From Arthrobacter sp. KBS0703 (GTDB lineage Bacteria; Actinomycetota; Actinomycetes; Actinomycetales; Micrococcaceae), in assembly GCF_002008315.2 (NCBI RefSeq), contig NZ_MVDG02000001.1, positions 992,001 to 1,056,000 of the forward strand: a DNA stretch of 64,000 nt, in the 5' to 3' direction. Shown here in pieces: positions 9,430 through 18,441 of the stretch. Position 1 is the first letter of the stretch, and every line of letters starts with the position of its first letter. The notes under the pieces are model-generated. The model made no database searches. It was not told where the DNA came from and saw only the letters and a program-made list of their open reading frames with translations. A program made the translations under genes and the position numbers.

Positions 9430-10841
9430 ATGAGCACCTCCACGGCGCCACAGCGCCCTTCGAAGCATTCACCTTCACGGCAGTCTCCATCACAGCACTC
9501 TCCCGCCGGCGCCGGCGAAATGTCCGTCGATTCGCCGCCGGCCCGCTCGCGAAGCCGTTACTCCCGGCTGCCTGAACTCGCGGGCAGGGGCTTTATCCCG
9601 CTCGGCCTGTTCGCCCGGCTGCCGCTGGCCATGCTGACCGTCGGCACGCTCACGCTCGTCACCTCCGTCAGCGGATCGTATGCTGTCGGCGGAACCTCCG
9701 CCGGAGCCGTGGGCATCGGATCGGCCATCGGCGCCCCCGTCCTGGGCGCCCTGGCGGACCGCTTCGGCCAGCGCCCGGTCCTCGTGGTTTCGGCCATCCT
9801 GAACGCCCTGGCCGTCCTCGCGCTGATCGCCACGGCCTATGTGACCGGTGCAGGAGGCGGCACTGTCCCCGTCCTCGCGGCGGCCTTCGTCGCCGGCGTC
9901 AGCTGCCCCCAGGTCGGCCCGCTGGCGCGGGTCCGCTGGATGGCGCTGACGTCGGCCGTAAACCGCAGGGGCGGCGGCACGGACCTGGACACGGCGCTGT
10001 CCTATGAGAGCACGGCCGACGAACTCACCTTCGTCCTCGGCCCGGCCCTCGTGGGTATCCTCGCCAGTCTGGTCGCGCCGTGGCTCCCGCTGGCCCTCGC
10101 CGCGGCACTGACCATCACGCTCGTGCCGGCCTTCGCCGTGCACCGTACGCATCTTTCAGTTCCCCGCAAAGCAGTTCCCCGCAAAACTGTCGAACGCAGG
10201 GCCGCCGATCGCAGCACCGCTGATCGCACGGCCGGCCAGATGTGTATAAGAGACAGGCCCGCCGGGCGGGTTCGCCGCCGTCGCCGCCGTGGCGCTGCCG
10301 GTGCTGGCCATGGTCTGCATGGGCAGCTTTTTCGGCTCCACCCAGGCCGCCCTCAGTTCGTTTTCTGTCTCTTATACACATCTAGATGTGTATAAGAGAC
10401 AGCCTGTATGCGGTCATGGGGCTCAGCTCTGCAGCTGCCGCCGTTTCCGTGGCCTACTGGCCGGCCCGCTTCACCCTGGCTGCGCGCTGGCTGGCCGGCG
10501 CCGCGGTCATGGCCGGCCTGTCGACGCTCCTACTGTTGCCGGGCGACGGCTGGGCCATGGTCCTGGTGCTGCTGGTGCTGGGACTGCCCGTGGGACCCGT
10601 CATGGTCACCGTGTTTGCCATCGGCGGGATTGTGGCGCCGGCGGGCAGGCTCGGAACCGTGATGACGGCGCTGGCCAGCGGCATCGTCGCGGGCACGGCG
10701 CGCGGTTCCTCGGTCGCGGGCCAGCTGGCGCAGGGCAGCGGATACTCGGCGGCGTTCCTCGTTCCCGTAGCCGCAGCGGCGGCGCTGTTCGTGCTCGGCG
10801 CGGCTGCCGCCGTCGTCGTCCGCCGGAACCAGCCCGAGTAA
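9430..10841 (+). CDS. Major facilitator superfamily transporter, interrupted by two adapters
   Basis: This is a 12-TM-type MFS protein. The N-terminal half has GRGFIPLGLFARLPLAML, then the MFS signature between TM2 and TM3 (LADRFGQRPV). The middle loop contains a short Arg/Ala-rich repeat (VPRKAVPRKT) before the first scar. A short native piece between scars reads GGFAAVAAVALPVL. The C-terminal half follows the second scar and ends at TAA 10839-10841. The start is uncertain: ATG 9430 and 9520 are in frame but poorly preceded, whereas ATG 9402 has a strong GGGAGGAGGG upstream but is out of frame, hinting at one more indel. Substrate unknown; a drug or metabolite exporter is likely. The stop codon lies in a 66-bp palindromic repeat. 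Confidence 0.82.
10238..10256. other. Nextera adapter, one half (19 bp), in the MFS gene
   Basis: Only the AGATGTGTATAAGAGACAG half is present. The MFS frame shifts across it, so native bases are lost. Confidence 0.95.
10365..10402. other. Nextera mate-pair junction adapter (38 bp) in the MFS gene
   Basis: The second scar in the same gene, 108 bp after the first. It separates STQAALSSF from LYAVMGLSS. Confidence 0.97.
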
Positions 10842-10898
10842 GTAGCAGCACGCGCCGATTTCGGCGCTGAAAACGGCGTCAGCTGCTACTTAGTTGGG
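10833..10898. repeat. 66-bp palindromic intergenic repeat, copy 1
   Basis: The inverted repeat runs from CCCGAGTAAGTAGCAGC to GCTGCTACTTAGTTGGG, with GGCGCTGAAAACGGCG in the middle. It lies between the convergent MFS and IclR genes. The TAA stop of the MFS gene is inside the left arm. Confidence 0.8.
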
Positions 10899-10908
10899 CG
10901 GGACAGGG

Positions 10909-11652
10909 TCAGGCGAGCTGGCCTTCGATCCGCGCCGCGCCGGCGGTCAGCGCGGCGGCGAGTTCGGCCGGGTCCTGCGTTGAACGGATATAGACGACGG
11001 CGACCGCAGCGGGCCGTCCGCCAGGCACCCTGATCGGGGCGGCCAGCGAGGAAACCCCTGCGATGACTTCGTCGTGGCTTGCCGCGTAGCCGCGCCTGCG
11101 CGCCTCTGCAGCCTCGGCACGGTACGGCACGCCGGGCGCCAGCTGGTTCCAGTCGTGTTCCGATACAGCCGACTGGATGGCGATGCCGGGGGCTCCGGTG
11201 CTGATGGGATGCCGCGATCCGGGATGCTGCACCACCGTGGCGGCCGAATGCCGGGGCTCCACCGTGACCAGCGTGACGCAGTCCTGGTGGTCCCAGACCG
11301 CGACGAAGGCAGTCATGTTCAGGGTGTTGGCCAGCTGAGTCAGTTCCGGCAGGGCGGCCGTCTGCAGGTTTCGCGAAACACCCCGGGCCAGCACCGCAAG
11401 GCCCGGGCCGGGCTGCACCCTGCCCGCATCGTCGCGCACCAGGAGCGAATGGTCCTCCAGCGTGCGGAGAATCCGGTAGGCGACCGAGCGGTGGACGCCC
11501 ATGGCGTCGGCGAGTTCGGCGATGGTCAGCGGGCGGTCAGCCTCGGCCAGGATTTCCAGGGCCCGGATGCCCCTAGAGAGAGTCTGGGACGGGGAAGCCT
11601 GGGCGGGCGCAGCCGGTGCACCGGCACTGGCGATTGGATTCATGCTGTCCAT
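10909..11652 (-). CDS. IclR-family transcriptional regulator
   Basis: The 247-residue regulator has an N-terminal winged helix (SRGIRALEILAEADRPLTIAELADAMGVHRS at about residues 26-56, then AYRILRTLEDHSLL). The C-terminal IclR effector domain includes TLVTVEPRH and the ISTGAPGIAI pocket region near residue 150. It is divergent from the flavin reductase and aromatic hydroxylase genes, and three similar inverted repeats lie in the shared upstream region. It is therefore the likely local regulator of that aromatic operon, responding to an aromatic acid. A second in-frame ATG lies three codons downstream. Confidence 0.9.
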   Translation of the reverse strand: MDSMNPIASAGAPAAPAQASPSQTLSRGIRALEILAEADRPLTIAELADAMGVHRSVAYRILRTLEDHSLLVRDDAGRVQPGPGLAVLARGVSRNLQTAALPELTQLANTLNMTAFVAVWDHQDCVTLVTVEPRHSAATVVQHPGSRHPISTGAPGIAIQSAVSEHDWNQLAPGVPYRAEAAEARRRGYAASHDEVIAGVSSLAAPIRVPGGRPAAVAVVYIRSTQDPAELAAALTAGAARIEGQLA

Positions 11653-11715
11653 CCTAGGCGGGGGAGCGGGAGGCGTTGCCGGAGGGTCTTGTGTTGCGCG
11701 TCACCTTGAGCTAGC

Positions 11716-11766
11716 GTTCCATATAGGAATTTTGCGTTCAACTATAGAACAGCTCAACTATAGAGC
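11716..11766. promoter_or_regulatory. Three IclR-type operator-like inverted repeats
   Basis: GTTCCATATAGGAAT (11716-11730), GTTCAACTATAGAAC (11736-11750) and GCTCAACTATAGAGC (11752-11766) share a TC-N(5-7)-GA pattern around an ATA core. They fill the divergent region between the IclR gene and the flavin reductase gene. Binding by the adjacent IclR protein is inferred from position and symmetry. Confidence 0.55.
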
Positions 11767-11834
11767 AGCCCGCAAGAGCACGCCAGAGGAAACCGCCCCG
11801 CACCGGCCAGCCTCAGCGACCGAAGGATCCGACG

Positions 11835-12365
11835 ATGATCGCCAAGCCAGAAGCGGCCCCGGACGTCCCCGGCCGGACGTCCGTTCCGCGGGCACATCAC
11901 TTCCGCGGCAGCCTGGGCAGGTTCGCAACCGGCGTCGCGATCGTCACGTTCGACGGCGCCACCAAGCGCCACGGCATCACCGTGAACTCCTTCACGTCGG
12001 TCTCCATGGAGCCGCCGCTCGTCCTGGTCAGCATCGCCCGCGCCGCCAAGGCGCACGATGAGCTCGCGGGCCGCCCCTTCACCGTCAACATCCTGGGCGC
12101 CGAGCAGCGGCAGCTGGCCATGCATTTCGCCGGACGCCCGGGGCCCGAGCCCCTGTGGGTGGAGAGTGCGACGGCGCCCCGTCTGTCCAATGTCCTGGCC
12201 TTCTTTGAGTGCAAGCCCTGGGCGGCTTACGACGGCGGAGATCACACGCTTTATCTCGGCGAAGTAGTGGACTTCAACTACCGCAACGGCGACGCCCTGG
12301 CGTTCGCGAACAGCGCCTTCACCACCATCCCGGAAAGCCAGCTGGGCATGGAGGACCTCCTCTAG
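11835..12365 (+). CDS. Flavin reductase of a two-component aromatic monooxygenase (HpaC-like)
   Basis: The 176-residue protein of the flavin-reductase-like FMN-binding family would use NAD(P)H to supply FADH2 to a partner oxygenase. Family motifs visible are FRGSLGRFATGVAIVT at residues 20-35, GITVNSFTSVSMEPPLVLV (flavin-binding strand and loop) and FTVNILG. It is followed 55 bp later by the oxygenase gene. A GAAGGA ribosome-binding site precedes ATG 11835. The ATG lies downstream of the three IclR-type sites, which fits regulator-controlled expression. Confidence 0.88.
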   Translation: MIAKPEAAPDVPGRTSVPRAHHFRGSLGRFATGVAIVTFDGATKRHGITVNSFTSVSMEPPLVLVSIARAAKAHDELAGRPFTVNILGAEQRQLAMHFAGRPGPEPLWVESATAPRLSNVLAFFECKPWAAYDGGDHTLYLGEVVDFNYRNGDALAFANSAFTTIPESQLGMEDLL

Positions 12366-12420
12366 GCGCACTTCAACAACCATCAATCCACCTGCAGTTC
12401 AACGACGACTGGAGATAGCA

Positions 12421-13874
12421 ATGGGCATCCGAACCGGGCAGCAGTACCTGGACAAACTCAACGCCATGACGCCACACATCGTGATCGACGGCGAGGTGGT
12501 CAGCGAGAAAGTCGCCGAACACCCGGCCTTCCGCAACGTGGCGCGGTCCTACGCGAAGCTGTTCGACATGCAGCACGACAAGCAGTACCAGGAGGCGCTG
12601 ACCTACACCTCGCCCACCACCGGCGAGCTGGTGAACGCGTCCTTCCTGGTGCCGCGGACCGTGGAGGACCTGCAGCGCCGGCGCCGGGCGATCTCGACCT
12701 GGGCGGAGGCGACCAACGGATTCCTGGGGCGCACGGGGGACTACATGAACTCCGCCCTCACGGCTCTGGGGACGGCCGAGAAGTGGTTTTCCCAGGCGGA
12801 CCCCAAGTTCGCGGAAAACATCCGCAACTACTACGAGTGGGCCCGCGAAAACGACTCCTGGCGACCCACACGCTGATCCCGCCGCAGGTCAACCGCTCCG
12901 TCTCCGGCTCGGAGCAGCTGGGCGGCCAACTTACCGCCCGCATCGTGGAGGAGCGCGAGGACGGCATTGTCATCCGCGGCGCCCGCATGCTGGCCACGAT
13001 CGCGCCGATTGCAGACGAACTGCTCGTCTTTCCGTCCACCGTGCTGCGCGGCACCCCGGAGGATGCGCCCTATTCCTTCGCCTTTGCCATTCCCAACGAC
13101 GCGCCGGGACTGCGGTACCTGTGCCGCACCTCGCTCTACAGCGGGGGCAGCACGCACGACGAGCCGCTGGCCTCCCGCTACGAGGAAATGGACGCGGTGG
13201 CCGTCTTCGATGACGTCCTCGTCCCGAACGACCGCATCTTCATGCTGGGCAACCCGCAGCTCTGCAACTCCTTCTACGCCGAAACCGGCGCAGGTGCCCT
13301 CATGACCCACCAGGTGGTCACCCGGACCATTGCGAAGAGCGAATTCTTCCTCGGCCTTGCGTCGGAGCTCGCCGACTCGATCGGCATCGACGGTTTCCAG
13401 CACATCCAGGAGGATATCGCCGAGCTGATCATCGACGTCGAGATCGGCAAGGCCCTGGTGCGAGCCTCCGAGGCGGACGCCGGGCTCAATGAGGCGGGCG
13501 TCATGCTGCCCAAGTGGACAACACTGAATGCCGCGCGGAACTGGTATCCCAAGATGGCCCAGCGTTTCCCGCAGATCATCCGCAAGTTCTCCGCGTCGGG
13601 GCTCATGGCGCTGCCCGGCGAAGCCGACGTGAACAGCGAGGCGCGGGCCGACATCGACCTGTACCTGCAGGGGAAGACCCTCACGGGTCCCGAACGGGTG
13701 CGCCTGTTCAAGCTCGCCTTCGACGCGTCGATCTCGGGGTTCTCGGGCCGACAGTCGCTCTACGAGTACTTCTTCTTCGGGGACCCGGTGCGGATGGCCA
13801 GCGCCCTTGTCAACACCTATGACCGCGAACCGGTCAGGGCAAGACTCCGCGAATTCCTGAACCGAACCGATTGA
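12421..13874 (+). CDS. 4-hydroxyphenylacetate 3-monooxygenase-type oxygenase (HpaB family), frameshifted
   Basis: This is the large FADH2-dependent aromatic hydroxylase component. The first frame (from ATG 12421, preceded by GGAGA) ends NYYEWARENDSW. The second frame continues LLATHTLIPPQVNRS to the stop at 13874. One missing base near 12856 restores a single protein of about 485 residues, the normal HpaB length. Later conserved stretches such as VPNDRIFMLGN and the HIQEDIAELI helix are intact. Substrate could be 4-hydroxyphenylacetate or a related phenol; the sequence alone does not decide. The frameshift is probably a sequencing error. Confidence 0.85.
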
Positions 13875-13955
13875 ACCGGACGGATTGAACCGGGCGGACT
13901 AAGCCGGTCGGCCGATCGCGGGCCAAAAAATAAGTGCGCTCCATCACAATTTCAT

Positions 13956-13989
13956 AGTATCCTTCATACTAACTGACCGTTCGATCAGT
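13956..13989. promoter_or_regulatory. Two inverted repeats upstream of the MHS transporter gene
   Basis: AGTAT-CCTTC-ATACT (13956-13970) is followed by ACTGA-N8-TCAGT (13972-13989). They sit about 60-95 bp before the transporter ATG and could be operators. No binding protein can be assigned. Confidence 0.4.
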
Positions 13990-14049
13990 AAATCGTGCGG
14001 AATCACCCCCATCGCCGGCAGTAGCCCTGCCCCCAGCCACGGAGTTCCA

Positions 14050-15381
14050 ATGACCGCAACTTCCCACGTCGATTCAGAATTGGGCCCCAGCAGCAAGCAC
14101 GAGGAACGGAAAGTCCTCGCCGGGACGCTGGTCGGCACCACCATCGAGTGGTACGACTTCTTCATCTTCGCCCAGCTGACAGGGACGCTGCTGTCCCCGC
14201 TGTTCCTCGCCCCGCTGAACGATTCCAACCCGGGCCTGGCGCAGATCCTGTCCTTTGCCCTCATCGGCATCAGCTTTCTGTTCCGCCCGCTCGGCGCAGT
14301 TGTCGCAGGACACCTCGGTGACAGGCTTGGCCGCAAGGCCATGCTGGTCTTCACGCTCATCATGATGGGTGCCGCGACGGCCCTGATCGGCATGCTGCCC
14401 ACCTACGCCCAGATCGGCATGTGGGCCCCGATCCTGCTGATTCTCCTCCGCATCGTCCAGGGCTTCTCCGCCGGCGGCGAATGGGGCGGCGCCGCCCTGA
14501 TGGCCGTGGAGCACGCACCCAAGAGCAAGCGCGGCCTGTTCGGCGCCTACCCGCAGATCGGTGTGCCCGTCGGGATGATCCTCGCCACCGGGCTGCTGTT
14601 CTTCCTCAACTCCAGCATGTCCAAGGAAGACTTCGCCGCGTGGGGCTGGCGCGTGCCATTCCTGCTCTCCATCGTGCTGATTGTCGTCGGCTACCTGATC
14701 CGCCGTGCCGTGGCTGAGAGCCCCGTGTTCAAGGAGATGGCTGCGCGCAAGGCGGAGAGCAAGGCCCCGCTCGGCGAGCTCATCCGGAAGCACAAGAAGG
14801 CGGTCCTCTACTCGACCATGATCTTCATCGGCAACAACGCGGCGGGTTACCTGCTGATCGCCTTCTTCATCTCCTACGCCACGAGGTCGCTGAAGATGCC
14901 GGTTCCGCAGATCCTGCTCGCCACCACGCTGGCCTCCTTCGGCTGGCTGATCTTCACCCTCGTGGGTGGCTGGCTGTCGGACAAGATCGGCCGGGTCAAG
15001 ACCTTCCTGATCGGCTATGGCATCGTCTTCGCCTGGATGATTCCGATGTTCGCTCTCATCGACACGAAGGACATCGTGCTCTACGGTGTGGCGCTGTTTG
15101 TCCTGACGATCGGCCTGGGACTGTCCTACGGCCCGATGTCCGCCATGTACGCCGAGATGTTCCCCGCGAACGTCCGGTACTCGGGCATCTCGATCGGTTA
15201 TGCGTTCGGCGCGATCCTCGGCGGCGCGTTTGCCGCCACGATCGCTGAGTCGCTGCTGCAGAGCACCAAGTGGACCGGATCCATCGGCATCTACATCATG
15301 ATCCTCTGCGTGATCTCCGCCGTCGGCGTGCTGCTGGCCAAGGAAACCAAGGGCCGTCCGCTGGGCGTCAGCCGGCACTGA
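14050..15381 (+). CDS. MHS-family MFS transporter (aromatic acid or organic acid uptake)
   Basis: The 443-residue protein has twelve predicted membrane segments and the metabolite:H+ symporter pattern. TIEWYDFFIF lies at residues 31-40. The signature GHLGDRLGRKAML follows TM2, and RIVQGFSAGGEWGGAALMAVEHAP contains the MHS hallmark. The C-terminal half has WLSDKIGRVKTFL, the second-half signature. Position next to the HpaB-type hydroxylase suggests uptake of the aromatic substrate, by inference. GGAG precedes the ATG. Confidence 0.9.
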   Translation: MTATSHVDSELGPSSKHEERKVLAGTLVGTTIEWYDFFIFAQLTGTLLSPLFLAPLNDSNPGLAQILSFALIGISFLFRPLGAVVAGHLGDRLGRKAMLVFTLIMMGAATALIGMLPTYAQIGMWAPILLILLRIVQGFSAGGEWGGAALMAVEHAPKSKRGLFGAYPQIGVPVGMILATGLLFFLNSSMSKEDFAAWGWRVPFLLSIVLIVVGYLIRRAVAESPVFKEMAARKAESKAPLGELIRKHKKAVLYSTMIFIGNNAAGYLLIAFFISYATRSLKMPVPQILLATTLASFGWLIFTLVGGWLSDKIGRVKTFLIGYGIVFAWMIPMFALIDTKDIVLYGVALFVLTIGLGLSYGPMSAMYAEMFPANVRYSGISIGYAFGAILGGAFAATIAESLLQSTKWTGSIGIYIMILCVISAVGVLLAKETKGRPLGVSRH

Positions 15382-15417
15382 CCGGACTGCGGCCGGCATA
15401 ACCACCACCAGTTAACA

Positions 15418-15446
15418 GCGGGTCCGGGCCGATGGTCCGGGCCCGC
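15418..15446. terminator. Likely bidirectional terminator hairpin
   Basis: GCGGGTCCGG (15418-15427) pairs with CCGGGCCCGC (15437-15446) with one wobble pair. It is located between the convergent transporter and phosphoribosyltransferase genes. There is no clear T-run. Confidence 0.5.
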
Positions 15447-15453
15447 ACCGCGT

Positions 15454-16121
15454 TCAGGGCTGGGCGCCCCGGAGCAGGCCGATGGCGTCGTCGTCGGACA
15501 ACTGCTCGAAATGGCGGTAGAAGCTGCCCACGGCCCGGAATTTGCCCGGCAGGTGGAGGCAGAGGACGTCGCAAACCCGCGACAGGGACTTCTCGGCTTC
15601 GATGGACCCGACCGGGGCGGCGGCGACGACGCTGACGGCCCTGTCTCTTATACACATCTAGATGTGTATAAGAGACAGGCGGCCCGCATGGTGGCGCCGG
15701 TGGCCAGGCCGTCGTCGACCAGCAACGCCGTCTTCCCGCGGACTTCCTGGTTGATGCCGGGGTACTTCTCGGCCCGGCGCAGGAGTTCCTCCCGTTCGCG
15801 GTCCTCCACTTCATCCAGCCAGGCCTGCCGGACACCGTTTTCCAGCACCCGCGCCACAAGGGGCCGGTTGAGCAGCCGGACGACCCTGCCCTCGGAATAC
15901 GCCAAGGCGCCGAAGGCCGTCTCGCCATGGCCCGGAATGCCGAGTTTCCTGACCAGGACCGCACCGAACGGAAGGTGCAGGACGGCCGATGCCGCGGCCG
16001 CGACCGGAATGCCTCCGCGCGCGAGTCCGAGCAACACAGTTTCCGGCCGTTCGCGGAACTGCGGAAGGGCCGCCGCCAGCCGGCGTCCGGCTTCATCCCG
16101 GTCTTCAAAAACCATGCCCAT
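15454..16121 (-). CDS. Phosphoribosyltransferase family protein, interrupted by an adapter
   Basis: From ATG 16121 the protein begins MGMVFEDRDEAGRRLAAAL. It carries LARGGIPVAAA near residue 35 and the PRPP-binding motif TALLVDDGLATGATM at about residues 130-145. An adapter scar follows immediately, then the C-terminal part AVSVVAAAPVGS to ...GLLRGAQP. This type of stand-alone predicted phosphoribosyltransferase is widespread in actinobacteria, often near hydrolases or stress genes; its substrate is not known. Only a short stretch, perhaps 6-12 residues, seems lost at the scar. Confidence 0.85.
15641..15678. other. Nextera mate-pair junction adapter (38 bp) in the phosphoribosyltransferase gene
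   Basis: It lies just after the PRPP loop. Both flanks belong to the same gene in different frames. Confidence 0.97.
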
Positions 16122-16239
16122 GGGTTCCTCTTCCGGAGTCTCCGCCCGTCAAATCCAGCCTACCGCCGACGGGCCGCGCCGCGCGGGCCAGTCTGCGGGC
16201 AGCCAGCTGCCGGGCTGCCGGCAGCCGGGCGGCCAGCTG

Positions 16240-17065
16240 TCAGCTGCCGAGGAACGCGACGGCCGCCTGTTTGAAGGTCCGGCTGGTGATGGCGCTGGTG
16301 TGGTTCCGGCCGGGAAGCAGCAGCTGTTCGGCCATGGAACCGGACGTGGCGGCCAGTTCCGCAAGCTGGGGCATCGACGCTGCGCGTTCATCGTTTTCGC
16401 CTGTCTCTTATACACATCTAGATGTGTATAAGAGACAGGTCGTAGGGCTCGCCCTTGATGGCCTCGACCAGGGACAGGAGCGCGAAGATGTTGTTGCTCG
16501 GCAGCGCCTGCGCCATCTTCAGGAGCCCGGCCGTGGATTCGTCGGCGATCGGCGTGCCGTCGGCGAGGTACCGCTGGGCAGCCACGAGATCGAACTCCGC
16601 CAGGGGATCGGCCATGTTGGGTCCGCCGAGGACAATCCGGTGCACGATCTCCGGCTGCGTGGCGCCGAACTCCCAGGCGAGCCGGGAGCCGAGCGAATAG
16701 CCGACCAGGTCCAGGCCGCTGGAAGGGTCACCCGCGCGCACCGGCCGCACTCCGGCGTCGAACGCTATCTGGAGCAGGTCCGCGCGGATCCGGCTGGGCG
16801 AGTAGGAGTCCATGTCTTCCGGCGCGCCGCTGCGGCCGTGGCCCGGCAGGTCCACCGTGATGACCCGCCTGCCCGCGGCGAGGAGTGCGGAGAGCCAGCC
16901 GGTGTCCTCCCAGTTCAGCTTGCTGGAGGACGAGAAGCCGTGGATCAGGAGGATGGGGCGGAGGCCGGCGTCGGCGTCGGGATCGTGCACCTCGACGTAG
17001 AGCTGGGGATCGGTGCCCTCCACGGTGTGGGAATGCTGTTCGCCGGTGTGCCTGCCGCTCATCAT
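16240..17065 (-). CDS. Alpha/beta hydrolase (possible acyltransferase partner of the lipoyl protein), interrupted by an adapter
   Basis: The product has an alpha/beta-hydrolase fold: oxyanion region LLIHGFSSSS, VDLPGHGRS, nucleophile elbow GYSLGS, and a C-terminal catalytic histidine in LPGRNHTSAIT. An adapter scar at 16401-16438 cuts between KGEPYD and the C-terminal 55 residues, which end KQAAVAFLGS. Its start ATG 17065 lies one base after the stop of the lipoyl-domain gene, so the two are coupled. In acetoin dehydrogenase E2 (AcoC) a lipoyl domain is fused to just such a hydrolase fold. This gene may be the detached catalytic half; that is inference. Confidence 0.85.
16401..16438. other. 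Nextera mate-pair junction adapter (38 bp) in the alpha/beta hydrolase gene
   Basis: The scar separates the hydrolase core from its C-terminal histidine-bearing segment. Confidence 0.97.
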
Positions 17066-17066
17066 G

Positions 17067-17396
17067 TCAGTCCTCATCAAGTACGGCGCCCAGGCGAACC
17101 CGGCGCTTCGGTGCCTCTTCCTTCGGGACGGTGCCCACGATGCCGGCAGTGTTGTCCGGCACCTCAAACACAATCAGGGGCTCGCCGACATTGATCTTGT
17201 CGCCGGGCCCGCCGTAGATACGGACCACTTTACCTGCCTGCGGACTGGGCAATTCAACAGCGGATTTGGTGGTTTCCACCTCCACGAGCGGCTGGTTGCG
17301 CTCCACCTGGTCACCGGCGGAAACCAGCCATTCCAGGACGGTCGCCTCGATCAGGCCTTCGCCCAGGTCCGGGAGCGGGAAGGATATTTCAGCCAC
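17067..17396 (-). CDS. Free-standing lipoyl-domain protein (E2-like carrier)
   Basis: The 109-residue protein from GTG 17396 is essentially one biotinyl/lipoyl domain: FPLPDLGEGLIEATVLEW, then VEVETTKSAVELPSP, where the lysine of ETTKSA is the expected lipoylation site near residue 41. A short charged tail ends at TGA 17067. Full E2 proteins are 400 or more residues with a subunit-binding and an acyltransferase domain, and neither is present here. The GTG overlaps the E1 beta stop by 8 bp and the next gene starts 1 bp after the TGA, so this is a tightly coupled operon. It is either a genuine split E2 or an E2 shortened by an unseen error. Confidence 0.8.
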   Translation of the reverse strand: MAEISFPLPDLGEGLIEATVLEWLVSAGDQVERNQPLVEVETTKSAVELPSPQAGKVVRIYGGPGDKINVGEPLIVFEVPDNTAGIVGTVPKEEAPKRRVRLGAVLDED

Positions 17397-18441
17397 GCCG
17401 GTACTCCAATACTCGCTGGATGCCGAAAAGAATCCGGTCAATGTTGGGAATGTATTCGTCCTCGAGGTCCCCGGACGGATACGGCACATCGAAGCCCGTC
17501 ACCCGCTCCACAGGTGCCTTGAGGGTATCGAAGCAGCCCTGCGTGACCAGTTGGGCCACTTCGGCGCCCAGGCCGGAGGTCAGCGGCGCTTCATGGACGA
17601 CGACGGCGCGCCGCGTCTTCCGCACAGACGTCACCAGCGCATCGGCGTCGATCGGCTTAAGCCAGCGCAGGTCCAGGACTTCGACGTCGATGCCGTCCTC
17701 CGCGGCGAGTTCGGCCACCTGCAGGCAGCGGGACACCATGGCACCCCAGGCAATGAGCGTCAGGTGGCGTCCCTCCCGCATGACCTTGGCACCGGTGGGC
17801 GCTCCACCGGGGGCATCTGCGGCGGTGAAGTCGACGTCGCCCTTCTGCCAGTACCGGGACTTCGGCTCCATGAAGATCACCGGGTCCGGGCGCGTGGCGG
17901 CGTACTTGAGGAGATGATAGGCCTCGTGCGGGTTCGACGGCGACACCACCTTCAGGCCCGGCACGTGCGCGAACAGGGCCTCGAGGCTTTCGCCATGATG
18001 TTCGGGCGCCCGGATCCCGCCGAAGCTGGGCACGCGCAGCGTGATCGGCATCGGCAGGGTGCCGCGGCTCCGGTAGTTCATCCGGGCGATCTGGCAGACG
18101 ATCTGGTTGATGGCCGGGTAGGCGAAGCCGTCGAACTGGACCTCAGGAATGGGGTGGAAGCCTGCCATCGCGAGGCCCACGGACATGCCCAGGATGCCTG
18201 ATTCGGCCAGCGGGGTGTCGAAGACCCGGTTTTCGCCGTGTTTGGACTGCAGACCGTCGGTGATGCGGAAGACACCGCCCAGCCGGCCGCAATCCTCGCC
18301 GAAGATCACTGCCTTGGGGTTTTCCGCCAGCACCTCGTCCAGCGCGCGGTTGAGCGCCTGCTGCATGGAAAGCTGTTCAACTCCGTGATGTGGAGCTTCA
18401 TCGGCCATGGCGGCCTCGCTCTCAAGGGTGGCGTTAGACAT
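17389..18441 (-). CDS. Thiamine-dependent dehydrogenase E1 component, beta subunit
   Basis: The 350-residue transketolase-like protein resembles branched-chain 2-oxoacid, pyruvate and acetoin dehydrogenase E1 beta. Motifs in order: VIFGEDCGRLGGVFRIT, NRVFDTPLAESGILGMSVGLAMAG (subunit and cofactor contacts), GIRAPEHHGES, and the C-terminal domain with DLRWLKPIDADAL and VVVHEA. ATG 18441 overlaps the E1 alpha stop. With E1 alpha it makes the alpha2beta2 decarboxylase that loads the acyl group onto the lipoyl carrier encoded next. Confidence 0.9.
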   Translation of the reverse strand: MSNATLESEAAMADEAPHHGVEQLSMQQALNRALDEVLAENPKAVIFGEDCGRLGGVFRITDGLQSKHGENRVFDTPLAESGILGMSVGLAMAGFHPIPEVQFDGFAYPAINQIVCQIARMNYRSRGTLPMPITLRVPSFGGIRAPEHHGESLEALFAHVPGLKVVSPSNPHEAYHLLKYAATRPDPVIFMEPKSRYWQKGDVDFTAADAPGGAPTGAKVMREGRHLTLIAWGAMVSRCLQVAELAAEDGIDVEVLDLRWLKPIDADALVTSVRKTRRAVVVHEAPLTSGLGAEVAQLVTQGCFDTLKAPVERVTGFDVPYPSGDLEDEYIPNIDRILFGIQRVLEYRRG

